The notes under the pieces were generated by a model. That model made no database searches. It saw only the letters and a list, made by a program, of their open reading frames with translations, and was not told the DNA's origin. Shown here piece after piece: positions 40,115 through 48,763 of a DNA stretch of 64,000 nt (the stretch's first letter is position 1; each line of letters starts with the position of its first letter). A program made the position numbers and the translations under genes. Source of the DNA: Streptomyces sp. CA-278952. Its GTDB lineage: Bacteria; Actinomycetota; Actinomycetes; Streptomycetales; Streptomycetaceae. The DNA lies in NCBI RefSeq assembly GCF_028747205.1, contig NZ_CP112880.1, forward strand, positions 4,030,001 through 4,094,000. Reading direction: 5' to 3'.

Positions 40115-41275
40115 ATGACGGTCCAAGAGCTGCCCGGCGCGGCCGCCTACCGGCCCACGCCGCCCCCGGCCTGGAAGCCGATCACCGACCCCGCCCCGCT
40201 GCTCCCGGACCCGGAGCCTCACCGGGTGCTCGGTACGGACGCGGTCGCCGACGTCGATCCCGGGCTGTTGCTCCGGCTCCACGCCGAGCTGGTCCGCGGG
40301 CGCCGCTACAACGCCCAGGCCACCGCGCTGACGAAGCAGGGCCGGCTGGCGGTCTACCCGTCGAGCACCGGCCAGGAGGCGTGCGAGATCGCCGCGGCCC
40401 TGGTTCTGGAGGAGCGGGACTGGCTCTTCCCCAGCTACCGCGACACGCTGGCCGCTGTCGCGCGCGGCCTGGACCCGGTCGAGGCGCTGACCCTGCTGCG
40501 GGGCGACCGGCACACCGGCTACGACCCGCGCGAGCACCGCATCGCTCCGCTGTGCACCCCCCTGGCCACCCAGCTCCCGCACGCCGTGGGGCTGGCGCAC
40601 GCCGCCCGGCTCAAGGGCGACGACGTGGTGGCGCTCGCCATGGTCGGCGACGGCGGCACCAGCGAGGGCGACTTCCACGAGGCGCTGAATTTCGCGGCCG
40701 TCTGGAAGGCCCCGGTGGTCTTCTTCGTCCAGAACAACGGCTTCGCGATCTCCGTTCCGCTGGCCAAGCAGACCGCCGCCCCCTCCCTCGCCCACAAGGC
40801 CGTCGGATACGGGATGCCGGGCCGCCTCGTCGACGGCAACGACGCGGCCGCGGTGCACCAGGTCCTCGGCGAGGCCGTGGCACGGGCCCGGCGCGGCGAG
40901 GGGCCGACCCTGGTCGAGGCGGTCACCTACCGCATGGAAGCCCACACGAACGCCGACGACGCCACCCGCTACCGGGTCGACAGCGAGGTCGAGGCATGGA
41001 AGGCGCACGACCCGGTGCGGCTGCTGGAGCGTGAGCTGACGGAGCGCGGGCTGCTGGACGACGAGGGCATCGCGCAGGCGAAGGAGGCCGCGGAGCGCAT
41101 GGCCGCCGCCCTGCGCGACCGGATGAACGCGGATCCGGAGCTGGTCCCGATGGACCTGTTCACCCATGTCTACGCCGAGCAGACCAGCCAGCTCCGGGAG
41201 CAGGCGGCCGCCCTGCGTGCCGAGCTGGACGCCGAGCAGGACCATGACGAGCACGACGCGGAGGCGGGACGATGA
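40115..41275 (+). CDS. Branched-chain 2-oxoacid dehydrogenase E1 alpha
   Basis: 386 residues from ATG 40115 with an AGGAGGTG site. The thiamine-diphosphate motif GDGGTSEGDFHEALNFAAVWKAPVVFFVQNN is complete, as is the phosphorylation-loop-like region AHTNADDATRYR. It decarboxylates 2-oxoacids from Leu, Ile and Val with E1 beta. The products feed acyl-CoA pools and, in Streptomyces, primers for branched fatty acids and polyketides. The GATGACG overlap (4 bases) links it to the E1 beta gene. Confidence 0.94.
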   Translation: MTVQELPGAAAYRPTPPPAWKPITDPAPLLPDPEPHRVLGTDAVADVDPGLLLRLHAELVRGRRYNAQATALTKQGRLAVYPSSTGQEACEIAAALVLEERDWLFPSYRDTLAAVARGLDPVEALTLLRGDRHTGYDPREHRIAPLCTPLATQLPHAVGLAHAARLKGDDVVALAMVGDGGTSEGDFHEALNFAAVWKAPVVFFVQNNGFAISVPLAKQTAAPSLAHKAVGYGMPGRLVDGNDAAAVHQVLGEAVARARRGEGPTLVEAVTYRMEAHTNADDATRYRVDSEVEAWKAHDPVRLLERELTERGLLDDEGIAQAKEAAERMAAALRDRMNADPELVPMDLFTHVYAEQTSQLREQAAALRAELDAEQDHDEHDAEAGR

Positions 41276-42303
41276 CGACCGCGGCAGTGACGGCCGACGG
41301 ACGTCGGACGAAGGCGAAACCGGCCACGATGGCGCAGGCCCTCGGGCGCGCGCTCCGCGACTCGATGGCAGAGGACCCCACCGTCCATGTGCTCGGTGAG
41401 GACGTGGGCACGCTCGGCGGGGTCTTCCGGATCACCGACGGGCTGGCGAAGGAGTTCGGCGACGACCGCTGCACGGACACCCCGCTGGCCGAGGCGGGCA
41501 TCCTCGGCGCGGCCGTCGGCATGGCGATGTACGGGCTGCGGCCCGTGGTGGAGATGCAGTTCGACGCGTTCGCCTACCCGGCGTTCGAGCAGCTGATGAG
41601 CCATGTCGCGAAGATGCGCAACCGCACCGGCGGGGCCATGCCGCTGCCCATCACCGTGCGGGTGCCGTACGGCGGCGGGATCGGCGGGGTCGAGCACCAC
41701 AGCGACTCCTCCGAGGCGTACTACATGGCCACCCCCGGCCTGCACGTCGTCACCCCGGCCACGGTCGACGACGCGTACGGGCTGCTGAGGGAGTCGATCG
41801 CCTCGGACGACCCGGTGATCTTCCTGGAGCCCAAGCGGCTCTACTGGTCCAAGGCCGACTGGTCGCCCGAGGCTCCCGCCGCGGTCGAGCCGATCGGCAA
41901 GGCCGTGGTGCGCCGTCCCGGGCGCAGCGCCACACTGATCACGTACGGGCCCTCCCTGCCGGTCTGCATGGAGGCCGCCGAGGCGGCGCTCGCCGAGGGC
42001 TGGGACCTCGAAGTGGTGGACCTGCGCTCATTGGTGCCGTTCGACGACGAGACGGTGGCCGCTTCGGTGCGGCGCACCGGGCGCGCGGTCGTCGTCCATG
42101 AATCGCCCGGATTCGGTGGGCCCGGCGGTGAGATCGCCGCCCGGATCACCGAGCGGTGCTTCCACCATCTGGAGGCTCCGGTGCTGCGGGTGGCCGGGTT
42201 CGACATCCCCTACCCGCCGCCCATGCTGGAGCGGCACCATCTGCCGGGAGTGGACCGGGTGCTCGACGCGGTGGCCCGGTTGCAGTGGGAGGCGGACAGC
42301 TGA
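41272..42303 (+). CDS. Branched-chain 2-oxoacid dehydrogenase E1 beta
   Basis: 343 residues. Family motifs include GEDVGTLGGVFRITDGLAKEFG, DTPLAEAGILGAAVGMA, VRVPYGGGIGGVEHHSDS and PGGEIAARITERCF. E1 beta completes the alpha2-beta2 tetramer and contacts the thiamine cofactor. It starts inside the E1 alpha stop (ATGA), and its stop TGA shares one base with the E2 start (TGATG). Confidence 0.95.
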   Translation: MTTAAVTADGRRTKAKPATMAQALGRALRDSMAEDPTVHVLGEDVGTLGGVFRITDGLAKEFGDDRCTDTPLAEAGILGAAVGMAMYGLRPVVEMQFDAFAYPAFEQLMSHVAKMRNRTGGAMPLPITVRVPYGGGIGGVEHHSDSSEAYYMATPGLHVVTPATVDDAYGLLRESIASDDPVIFLEPKRLYWSKADWSPEAPAAVEPIGKAVVRRPGRSATLITYGPSLPVCMEAAEAALAEGWDLEVVDLRSLVPFDDETVAASVRRTGRAVVVHESPGFGGPGGEIAARITERCFHHLEAPVLRVAGFDIPYPPPMLERHHLPGVDRVLDAVARLQWEADS

Positions 42304-43841
42304 TGGCCAAGGTGCTCGAGTTCAAGCTTCCGGACCTCGGTGAGGGACTGACCGAGGCGGAGATCGTCCGCTGGCTGGTGGAGGTCGGCGACGTCGTCGT
42401 CATCGACCAGCCCGTCGTCGAGGTCGAGACGGCCAAGGCCATGGTGGAGGTGCCCTGCCCCTACGGGGGCGTGGTGACCGCGCGGTTCGGGGAGGAGGGC
42501 ACGGAACTTCCCGTCGGCGCACCGCTGCTGACGGTCGCCGTCGGAGCGCCGGAGGGGCTGGATCTCTCCGGGGCATCCCCGTCCTCCGCCGCATCCTCCG
42601 TCTCCGCCACGGAGACCTCGGGCGGCTCGGGGAACGTGCTCGTGGGGTACGGGACGGGCGCACCCGCCGCGCGGCGTCGGCGCATCAGGCCGGACCGACT
42701 CGACCGGACGGTCGCCCAGGCCCCGGGGCCCGACGCGCCGGCATGCGACGCTCCGGTGCCCGACGCACCCGCGCTCGCCCCGGCCGTGTCCGTCACCGCT
42801 CCCGCGACCGCTGCCGTCGAGACCGCTCCCGCGACCGCTGCCGCCGAGACCGCTCCCGCGGGTGGGGCTGTCGCCGTGGTGAACGGGCAGGGGCCCGTGC
42901 CGGTGGTCTCACCTCTGGTACGCCGGCTGGCCCGGCAGCACGACATCGATCTGCGGCGGCTGGCGGGCTCGGGTCCCGACGGGCTGATCCTGCGCGCCGA
43001 CGTCGACGGCGCGATCCGGCAGGCGGAGGAGACCGCGGCGGTGACGGCACGTGTGGCCCAGGCACCGGCACCGGGCCAGACGCCAGCCCAGGCATCAGCC
43101 CAGAAGCCAGCCCAGGCACCTGCGGCTCCCGCTCCGCCGGCCGCCGAACGGATTCCGCTGCGCGGGGTGCGCGGAGCGGTCGCCGACAAGCTGTCGCGGA
43201 GCCGGACCGAGATCCCGGACGCCACCTGCTGGGTCGACGCCGACGCCACCGAGCTGATGGCGGCCAGGGCCGCGATGAACGCCGCCACGGGCCCGTCCGC
43301 CGGACCCAAGGTGTCGGTCCTGGCCCTGCTGGCGAGGATCTGCACGGCGGCACTGGCCCGTTTCCCCGAGCTCAACTCCACCGTGGACACGGAGGCCCGG
43401 GAGATCGTCCGGCTGCCCGGCGTGCACCTCGGGTTCGCGGCCCAGACCGAGCGGGGCCTCGTCGTTCCCGTCGTCCGGGACGGGCACACCCGCAACGTCG
43501 AGTCGATCGGGGCCGAGATCGCCCGGCTGACCGAGCTGGCGCGGACCGGGAAGCTGAGCCCGGCCCAGCTGACCGGAGGCACGTTCACGCTGAACAACTA
43601 CGGGGTGTTCGGCGTCGACGGTTCGACGCCGATCATCAACCACCCGGAAGCGGCGATGCTCGGCGTCGGCCGGATCATGCCCAAGCCGTGGGTGCACCGG
43701 GGCGAACTGGCCGTACGTCAGGTCGTCCAGCTGTCCCTCACCTTCGACCACCGGGTGTGCGACGGCGGAACCGCCGGCGGCTTCCTCCGGTATGTGGCGG
43801 ACTGCGTGGAGCAGCCGGCGGTGCTGCTGCGCACCCTGTAG
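42303..43841 (+). CDS. Dihydrolipoyl acyltransferase (E2) of the 2-oxoacid dehydrogenase
   Basis: 512 residues. The single lipoyl domain (1-80) carries the lipoylated Lys45 in VETAKAMVEV. An Ala/Pro/Thr-rich linker (about 85-195) and the peripheral-subunit-binding domain (SPLVRRLARQHDIDLRRLAGSG, about 205-240) follow. The catalytic acyltransferase ends with the motif FDHRVCDGG, containing the active His and Asp. The linker carries repeated PATAAVETA units. E3 is not in the operon and must be supplied elsewhere. Confidence 0.94.
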   Translation: MAKVLEFKLPDLGEGLTEAEIVRWLVEVGDVVVIDQPVVEVETAKAMVEVPCPYGGVVTARFGEEGTELPVGAPLLTVAVGAPEGLDLSGASPSSAASSVSATETSGGSGNVLVGYGTGAPAARRRRIRPDRLDRTVAQAPGPDAPACDAPVPDAPALAPAVSVTAPATAAVETAPATAAAETAPAGGAVAVVNGQGPVPVVSPLVRRLARQHDIDLRRLAGSGPDGLILRADVDGAIRQAEETAAVTARVAQAPAPGQTPAQASAQKPAQAPAAPAPPAAERIPLRGVRGAVADKLSRSRTEIPDATCWVDADATELMAARAAMNAATGPSAGPKVSVLALLARICTAALARFPELNSTVDTEAREIVRLPGVHLGFAAQTERGLVVPVVRDGHTRNVESIGAEIARLTELARTGKLSPAQLTGGTFTLNNYGVFGVDGSTPIINHPEAAMLGVGRIMPKPWVHRGELAVRQVVQLSLTFDHRVCDGGTAGGFLRYVADCVEQPAVLLRTL

Positions 43842-43940
43842 CCGACCGGTCGGCTTCCCGCCGGACGCGCCCCTCAGGGACCGGACCTTCCGGCCACCCC
43901 GGCGGGGGCGTCGCTCAGGGCCGCCGCCCATACTCGACGT

Positions 43941-44861
43941 ATGACCGCCTATGACGTGATCGTCCTTGCCGGCGGGGCCGCGAAGCGGCTCGGCGGCGCC
44001 GACAAGCCAGGAGTCAGGGTGGGCGGCCGGGCGCTGCTCGACCGGGTGCTCGCGGCGTGCGACGGCGCGGCGCTCACCGTCGTGGTGGGCGGTCGTCGCG
44101 CCACCGCCAGACCGGTGCTCTGGACCCGGGAAGTGCCCGAGGGCGGCGGGCCGTTGGCGGCGCTGGGGGCCGGGCTGCGGCTGACGACGGCGGAGCGCGT
44201 TCTCGTCCTCTCCGCCGACCTTCCGTTCCTCGGCGCGGGGACGGTCGACACGCTGCTCGCCGCGGCCGGACAACCCGGCCGGGAAGGGGCCCTGTGCACC
44301 GACCCCGACGGGCGTGACCAGCCGCTGGTGGCCGCCTACCGTGCCGAGCCGCTCCGCCGGGAGCTGGCCCTGCTCGCCACCGAGTACGGGGGCCTTGCCG
44401 GGCTGCCGCTCCGGCTTCTGACGGCGGAGCTCGATCTCGCCCGGGTCGACGCGGGCCCCGACGCCGCGTTCGACTGCGACACTTGGGACGACATCGCCGC
44501 CGCCAGAGCCCGGATCAGGGAGCATGGGGCTGTGCTGGACGAATGGATCACCTCGGTCAAGAACGAACTGGGAATCGAACTCGACGTCGACACCGGTGTC
44601 CTGCTCGACCTCGCCCGTGACGCCGCGCACGGAGTGGCCCGCCCCGCCGCACCGCTCACGACCTTCCTGGTCGGGTACGCGGCCGCCAGGGCGAGCGCAG
44701 GCGCGGGTCCCGACGAGGCCGCGGCAGCGGTCGCGGAGGCCGCTCGCAAGGCCACCGCCCTGGCTCTGCGCTGGGAAGCGGAAGTGAGCCCGGAGGCGAA
44801 CGCGGAGGCCAACGCGGAGACGAAGCCCGACGCGGGGCGCGAAGGGACCGGGACACCATGA
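43941..44861 (+). CDS. MobA-like nucleotidyltransferase fused to DUF6457
   Basis: 306 residues. N-terminal 190 residues match molybdenum cofactor guanylyltransferase: VLAGGAAKRLGGADKPGVRVGG binds the nucleotide, and LVLSADLPFL and the DQPL motif complete the site. The C-terminal part (about 195-306) holds a separate helical domain (LDEWITSVKNELGIELDVDTGVLLDLARDAAHGV), DUF6457, which also occurs as a free protein. The fusion suggests both work together in molybdopterin guanine dinucleotide synthesis. The stop overlaps the moeA start (ATGA). Confidence 0.88.
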   Translation: MTAYDVIVLAGGAAKRLGGADKPGVRVGGRALLDRVLAACDGAALTVVVGGRRATARPVLWTREVPEGGGPLAALGAGLRLTTAERVLVLSADLPFLGAGTVDTLLAAAGQPGREGALCTDPDGRDQPLVAAYRAEPLRRELALLATEYGGLAGLPLRLLTAELDLARVDAGPDAAFDCDTWDDIAAARARIREHGAVLDEWITSVKNELGIELDVDTGVLLDLARDAAHGVARPAAPLTTFLVGYAAARASAGAGPDEAAAAVAEAARKATALALRWEAEVSPEANAEANAETKPDAGREGTGTP

Positions 44862-46483
44862 CCGGCCCCGACCCGGTCGGCCCCGGTCGCTCCCGCCGCG
44901 ACCCGGACGACCTCGCGCGTGCGGAGGCGGAGCGGGCCGTCGAGCAGGCGCTCGCCCTGGTCGGCGGGGCGCGATCCGGCCCGGGCCGGGACCACGACCG
45001 CCGAGGGGACGACGCCTCCGCGGGCGACCCGCGCGGTGACGCGAACGACGCCTCCACCGGCAGCCCCCACTCCACCCTGAACAGCGCCAACAGCGCCACC
45101 CCGGGCGGCGCCACTCCGACCGGTGCCCCGCCCCCGCACCCGTCGCCGCCCCCGCCCCCGCCCCTCTCCTGGGACCGGGCGCGGGCGGTCGCGGCGCGGG
45201 CCGGGCGGGCGGGTCCGCTCGCGATGATCCGGTTGCCGCTCGACCGAGCACTCGGGCACGTGCTGGCCGAGCCGCTCGGCGCGCTCACCGATCTGCCGTC
45301 CTTCGACACCTCGGCCATGGACGGCTGGGCGGTCGCGGGGCCGGGGCCCTGGGTGTTCGGGGCCGGGGCGGGGCTCCTCGCCGGACGTGGCCCCGGCACC
45401 GCGCTGCCCGACGGCACCGCCGTACGGATCGCCACCGGCGCCCGCGTCCCGCCCGACACCACGGCGGTCATCCGCAGCGAGCACGCGCACGCCGACGAGG
45501 CCAAGGGGCTGCTGCACGCCCGGCGGCCGGTGGCCGCCGGGCAGGACATCAGGCCCCGGGGCCAGGAGTGCCGCTCGGGCGAGCAGCTCGTCCCGGCCGG
45601 GACGGTCGTGACCCCGGCCGTGCTCGGTCTCGCCGCGGCCGCCGGGTACGACGCGCTGCCCGCCGTCCCCCGTACGCGCGTCGACATCCTCGTCCTCGGC
45701 GACGAACTGCTGGCCTCCGGCCTGCCGCACGACGGGCTCATCCGGGACGCCCTCGGCCCCATGCTCGGCCCTTGGCTACGGGCGCTGGGCGCCGAGGTCT
45801 CCGGGCCCCACCGTCTCGGCGACGACGCGGAAGCGCTGCGCGACGCCCTCACCGCCTCCGACGCCGACCTGATCGTCACCACCGGCGGCACCGCCTCCGG
45901 CCCGGTCGACCATGTGCATCGGGTCCTCGACGCCCTCGGGGCCGAACTCCTGGTGGACGGGGTCGCCGTCCGCCCCGGCCACCCCATGCTGCTGGCACGG
46001 CTGCCGGCTCCAACACAGCCGGAGCGACAGCCAGTGCGGCAGCCGGAGGGACCGCCGAACGGACAGCCGCAGGGGCAGTCGCAGGGGCAGTCGCAGGGCC
46101 CGCCGGACGGGCCCTATCTGGTCGGGCTGCCCGGCAACCCGCTCGCGGCCGTATCAGGCCTGCTGACGCTCGCGGAGCCGCTGCTCGCGGGGATCGCGGG
46201 CCGCCCCGCCCAGGACGCGTACCGGGCCCTCGTCCATGCCGAGGTACACGGACATCCGCACGACACCCGCCTCGTCCCCGTGGTCCACCGCGCGGGCCAG
46301 GCTGGGGGCCGGGACCATGTCGCGCCGCTGCGCTACAACGGCCCCGCGATGCTGCGGGGAATCGCCGCGGCGGACGGGCTGGCCGTGGTGGTGCCGGGCG
46401 GGGTACGGTCCGGCACCGAGGTGGAGATTCTGGATCTCCCATGGGCCCCGGCGACGCCGTGGACGGAAGGGTGTTTCACGTGA
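44858..46483 (+). CDS. moeA: Molybdopterin molybdenumtransferase MoeA
   Basis: 541 residues, longer than a typical MoeA (about 410) because of two insertions: a 90-residue charged, Ala/Pro-rich N-terminal extension and a Gln/Gly/Pro-rich insertion near 385-420. The core is complete: SFDTSAMDGWAV, GTALPDGTAVRIATGARVPPDTTAVIRSEHA, TTGGTASGPVDHVHRVLDALG and GLPGNPLAAVSG. MoeA inserts molybdate into adenylylated molybdopterin. The last five codons run through a parS site, and the stop TGA is inside it. Confidence 0.93.
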   Translation: MTGPDPVGPGRSRRDPDDLARAEAERAVEQALALVGGARSGPGRDHDRRGDDASAGDPRGDANDASTGSPHSTLNSANSATPGGATPTGAPPPHPSPPPPPPLSWDRARAVAARAGRAGPLAMIRLPLDRALGHVLAEPLGALTDLPSFDTSAMDGWAVAGPGPWVFGAGAGLLAGRGPGTALPDGTAVRIATGARVPPDTTAVIRSEHAHADEAKGLLHARRPVAAGQDIRPRGQECRSGEQLVPAGTVVTPAVLGLAAAAGYDALPAVPRTRVDILVLGDELLASGLPHDGLIRDALGPMLGPWLRALGAEVSGPHRLGDDAEALRDALTASDADLIVTTGGTASGPVDHVHRVLDALGAELLVDGVAVRPGHPMLLARLPAPTQPERQPVRQPEGPPNGQPQGQSQGQSQGPPDGPYLVGLPGNPLAAVSGLLTLAEPLLAGIAGRPAQDAYRALVHAEVHGHPHDTRLVPVVHRAGQAGGRDHVAPLRYNGPAMLRGIAAADGLAVVVPGGVRSGTEVEILDLPWAPATPWTEGCFT

Positions 46484-46487
46484 AACT
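46472..46487. promoter_or_regulatory. parS site inside a stop/start overlap
   Basis: TGTTTCACGTGAAACT with the full 14-base core GTTTCACGTGAAAC (46473-46486). The moeA stop TGA (46481-46483) and the channel start GTG (46480-46482) both lie in it, so changing either codon would alter the ParB site. Confidence 0.9.
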
Positions 46488-47577
46488 TCCCGGCCACGAT
46501 GCGATGGCCAGGCGAGCGGACGAACTGGTCGTGCCGACCCGGGTGATGCTGCCCCGCCGGGTCGTCGACGGCCCGGCCCGTCAGGTCGGCAAGCGCCTGC
46601 TGATGGCGCTGCTCGTACTGACCGCGACCGTGCTGATCGTCTGGCTCGACCGCGGCGGCTACAACGACAACGCCGACGGCAAGGTCGATCTGCTCGACGC
46701 GATCTACTACGCGACGGTCACCCTCTCCACCACCGGGTACGGCGACATCACGCCGTTCAGCGACGGGGCCAGGCTGATCAACGTGGTGCTCGTGACACCG
46801 CTGCGCGTGCTCTTCCTGATCATCCTGGTCGGTACCACTCTCGAAGTCCTCACGGAACGGACCCGCGAGGACTTCCGGCTGAAGCGTTGGAGATCCAACT
46901 TGCGTGACCACACCGTCGTCGTCGGCTTCGGTACGAAGGGCCGCTCGGCGATCCTGACTCTCTGCACCACCGGCCTGCGGAAGGACCAGATCGTCGTCGT
47001 CGACCCGGCCACCAAGGTGATCGAGGCCGCCAACGCCGAGGGCTTCACCGGCGTGCTCGGCGACGCCACCCGGAGCGATGTCCTGCTGCGCGCCGAGCTC
47101 CAGAAGGCGCGTCAGATCATCATCGCCACCCAGCGCGACGACACCGCCGTCCTGGTCGCCCTGACCGCACGACAGCTGAACCGTGGGGCGAAGATCGTGG
47201 CGGCGGTGCGCGAGGAGGAGAACGCTCCCCTGCTGCGGCAGTCCGGCGCCGACGCCGTGATCACCAGCGCCAGTGCTGCCGGGCGGCTGCTCGGCCTCTC
47301 CGTCCTCAGCCCCAGCGCGGGCACCGTGATGGAGGACCTGATCCAGCAGGGCAGCGGCCTCGACCTGGTGGAACGGCCGGTCATAAAGGCCGAGGTGGGC
47401 AAGAACGTACGGGAGACGGACGACCTCGTCGTCAGCGTCCTGCGCGGGCACCGGCTGCTCGGCTACGACGACCCGGCGGCCAGCCCGTTGCAGCTGACGG
47501 ACCGGGTCATCACCATCGTGCGGAAGAGCCCCAGCTCCGTCTCCGCGCAGAACAACTCGATGCCGCCGCGTCCCTGA
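46480..47577 (+). CDS. Potassium channel with TrkA-N (RCK) domain
   Basis: 365 residues from GTG 46480, with GGAAGGG 8 bases upstream; ATG 46504 is an alternative. Two transmembrane helices (about 35-60 and 92-115) flank a pore loop with the selectivity filter TLSTTGYGDITPF. The RCK domain follows with the Rossmann motif VVVGFGTKGRSAI, DPATKVIEAANAEG and GDATRSDVLLRAEL. It is a MthK/TrkA-type ligand-gated K+ channel with NAD(H), ADP/ATP or ion regulation. It is probably co-transcribed with moeA. Confidence 0.92.
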   Translation: MKLPGHDAMARRADELVVPTRVMLPRRVVDGPARQVGKRLLMALLVLTATVLIVWLDRGGYNDNADGKVDLLDAIYYATVTLSTTGYGDITPFSDGARLINVVLVTPLRVLFLIILVGTTLEVLTERTREDFRLKRWRSNLRDHTVVVGFGTKGRSAILTLCTTGLRKDQIVVVDPATKVIEAANAEGFTGVLGDATRSDVLLRAELQKARQIIIATQRDDTAVLVALTARQLNRGAKIVAAVREEENAPLLRQSGADAVITSASAAGRLLGLSVLSPSAGTVMEDLIQQGSGLDLVERPVIKAEVGKNVRETDDLVVSVLRGHRLLGYDDPAASPLQLTDRVITIVRKSPSSVSAQNNSMPPRP

Positions 47578-47608
47578 ACGCACGCCGTGCCGGAGTAGCC
47601 TCGCGGCC

Positions 47609-48601
47609 ATGTATGCGATCACGATTCCCGAACCCGGCGGCCCCGAGGCGCTCGTGTGGGCCGAGGTGCCCGATCCCGTACCCGGCGACGGCGAGGTCCT
47701 CGTCGAGGTCGTCGCCTCCGCCGTGAACCGCGCCGATGTGCTTCAGCGCCAGGGCTTCTACAACCCGCCGCCCGGCGCGTCCCCCTACCCCGGTCTGGAG
47801 TGCGCGGGCCGCATCCTCGCGCTCGGCCCCGGGGTGACCGGCTGGGCGGTCGGCGACGCCGTGTGCGCGCTACTGGCGGGCGGCGGCTACGCGGAGAAGG
47901 TAGCCGTGCCGGCGGGCCAGCTCCTCCCCGTACCGGAGGGCGTCGACCTGGTGGAGGCCGCGGCGCTCCCCGAGGTCACCGCGACGGTGTGGTCCAACGT
48001 CTTCATGGTGGCCCACCTCCGCCCCGGCGAGACCTTCCTGGTGCACGGCGGCTCCAGCGGCATCGGCACGATGGCGATCCAGCTGGCGAAGGCGGTCGGG
48101 GCCCGGGTCGCGGTCACGGCGGGCAGCCCGGAGAAGCTCGCCCGGTGTGCCGAGCTGGGGGCGGACATCCTCATCAACTACCGCGAGCAGGACTTCGTCG
48201 AGGAGCTGCGGGAGAACACTGCCGGGTCGGGGGCCGACGTCATCCTGGACCTCATCGGCGCCAAGTACCTGGACCGGAACGTCACGGCGCTCGCCGTCAA
48301 CGGCCGCCTCGCGATCATCGGGCTCCAGGGCGGGGCCAAGGGCGAGCTGAATCTCGGCGCCCTGCTGACCAAACGGGCCGCCGTCACCGCGACCTCCCTG
48401 CGGGGCCGCCCGCTCCACGAGAAGGCAGCCATCATCGCCGCCGTACGCGAGCACGTGTGGCCGCTGATCGCGGACGGGGTGGTCCGGCCGGTGGTGGACC
48501 GGGCGCTGCCGATGGCGGACGCCGCCGAGGCGCACCGGGTGCTGGAGTCCAGCGCGCACATCGGGAAGGTGCTGCTGGTCGCGCCGTCGGCCGGCATCTG
48601 A
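47609..48601 (+). CDS. NAD(P)H quinone oxidoreductase, PIG3 type
   Basis: 330 residues of the zinc-free medium-chain dehydrogenase family. It has ITIPEPGGPEALVWAEVPDP, the quinone oxidoreductase motif NPPPGASPYPGLECAG, the nucleotide loop VHGGSSGIGTMAIQLAKAVGARV and SPEKLARCAELGAD. No zinc ligands are visible. PIG3-type enzymes reduce quinones by one electron and may detoxify them. It begins 31 bases after the channel gene and ends at a strong hairpin, so it could close that operon. Confidence 0.93.
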   Translation: MYAITIPEPGGPEALVWAEVPDPVPGDGEVLVEVVASAVNRADVLQRQGFYNPPPGASPYPGLECAGRILALGPGVTGWAVGDAVCALLAGGGYAEKVAVPAGQLLPVPEGVDLVEAAALPEVTATVWSNVFMVAHLRPGETFLVHGGSSGIGTMAIQLAKAVGARVAVTAGSPEKLARCAELGADILINYREQDFVEELRENTAGSGADVILDLIGAKYLDRNVTALAVNGRLAIIGLQGGAKGELNLGALLTKRAAVTATSLRGRPLHEKAAIIAAVREHVWPLIADGVVRPVVDRALPMADAAEAHRVLESSAHIGKVLLVAPSAGI

Positions 48602-48602
48602 C

Positions 48603-48662
48603 CCGCAAACGGCCGCGCGAACGACGAGGGGTCCGCAAACGACCGCGCACACGACGAGGGGC
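48603..48662 (+). repeat. Two 30-bp direct repeats
   Basis: Units 48603-48632 and 48633-48662 (CCGCAAACGACCGCGCACAC type) differ at a few positions. They start right after the quinone oxidoreductase stop and run into the terminator. Confidence 0.8.
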
Positions 48663-48695
48663 CCGGCGCACACGATGTGTGCGCCGGGCCCCTCG
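48655..48695. terminator. Bidirectional terminator, 18-bp perfect stem
   Basis: Arms 48655-48672 and 48678-48695 (CGAGGGGCCCGGCGCACA type) are exact complements around a 5-base loop. It lies between the convergent quinone oxidoreductase and bpa genes. Confidence 0.9.
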
Positions 48696-48763
48696 CGGTC
48701 GGTCCTCGGACTTCAGGAGGCGGATACGGGGGATACAGGGGGGACGGGACAGGGGGCAGGGGG

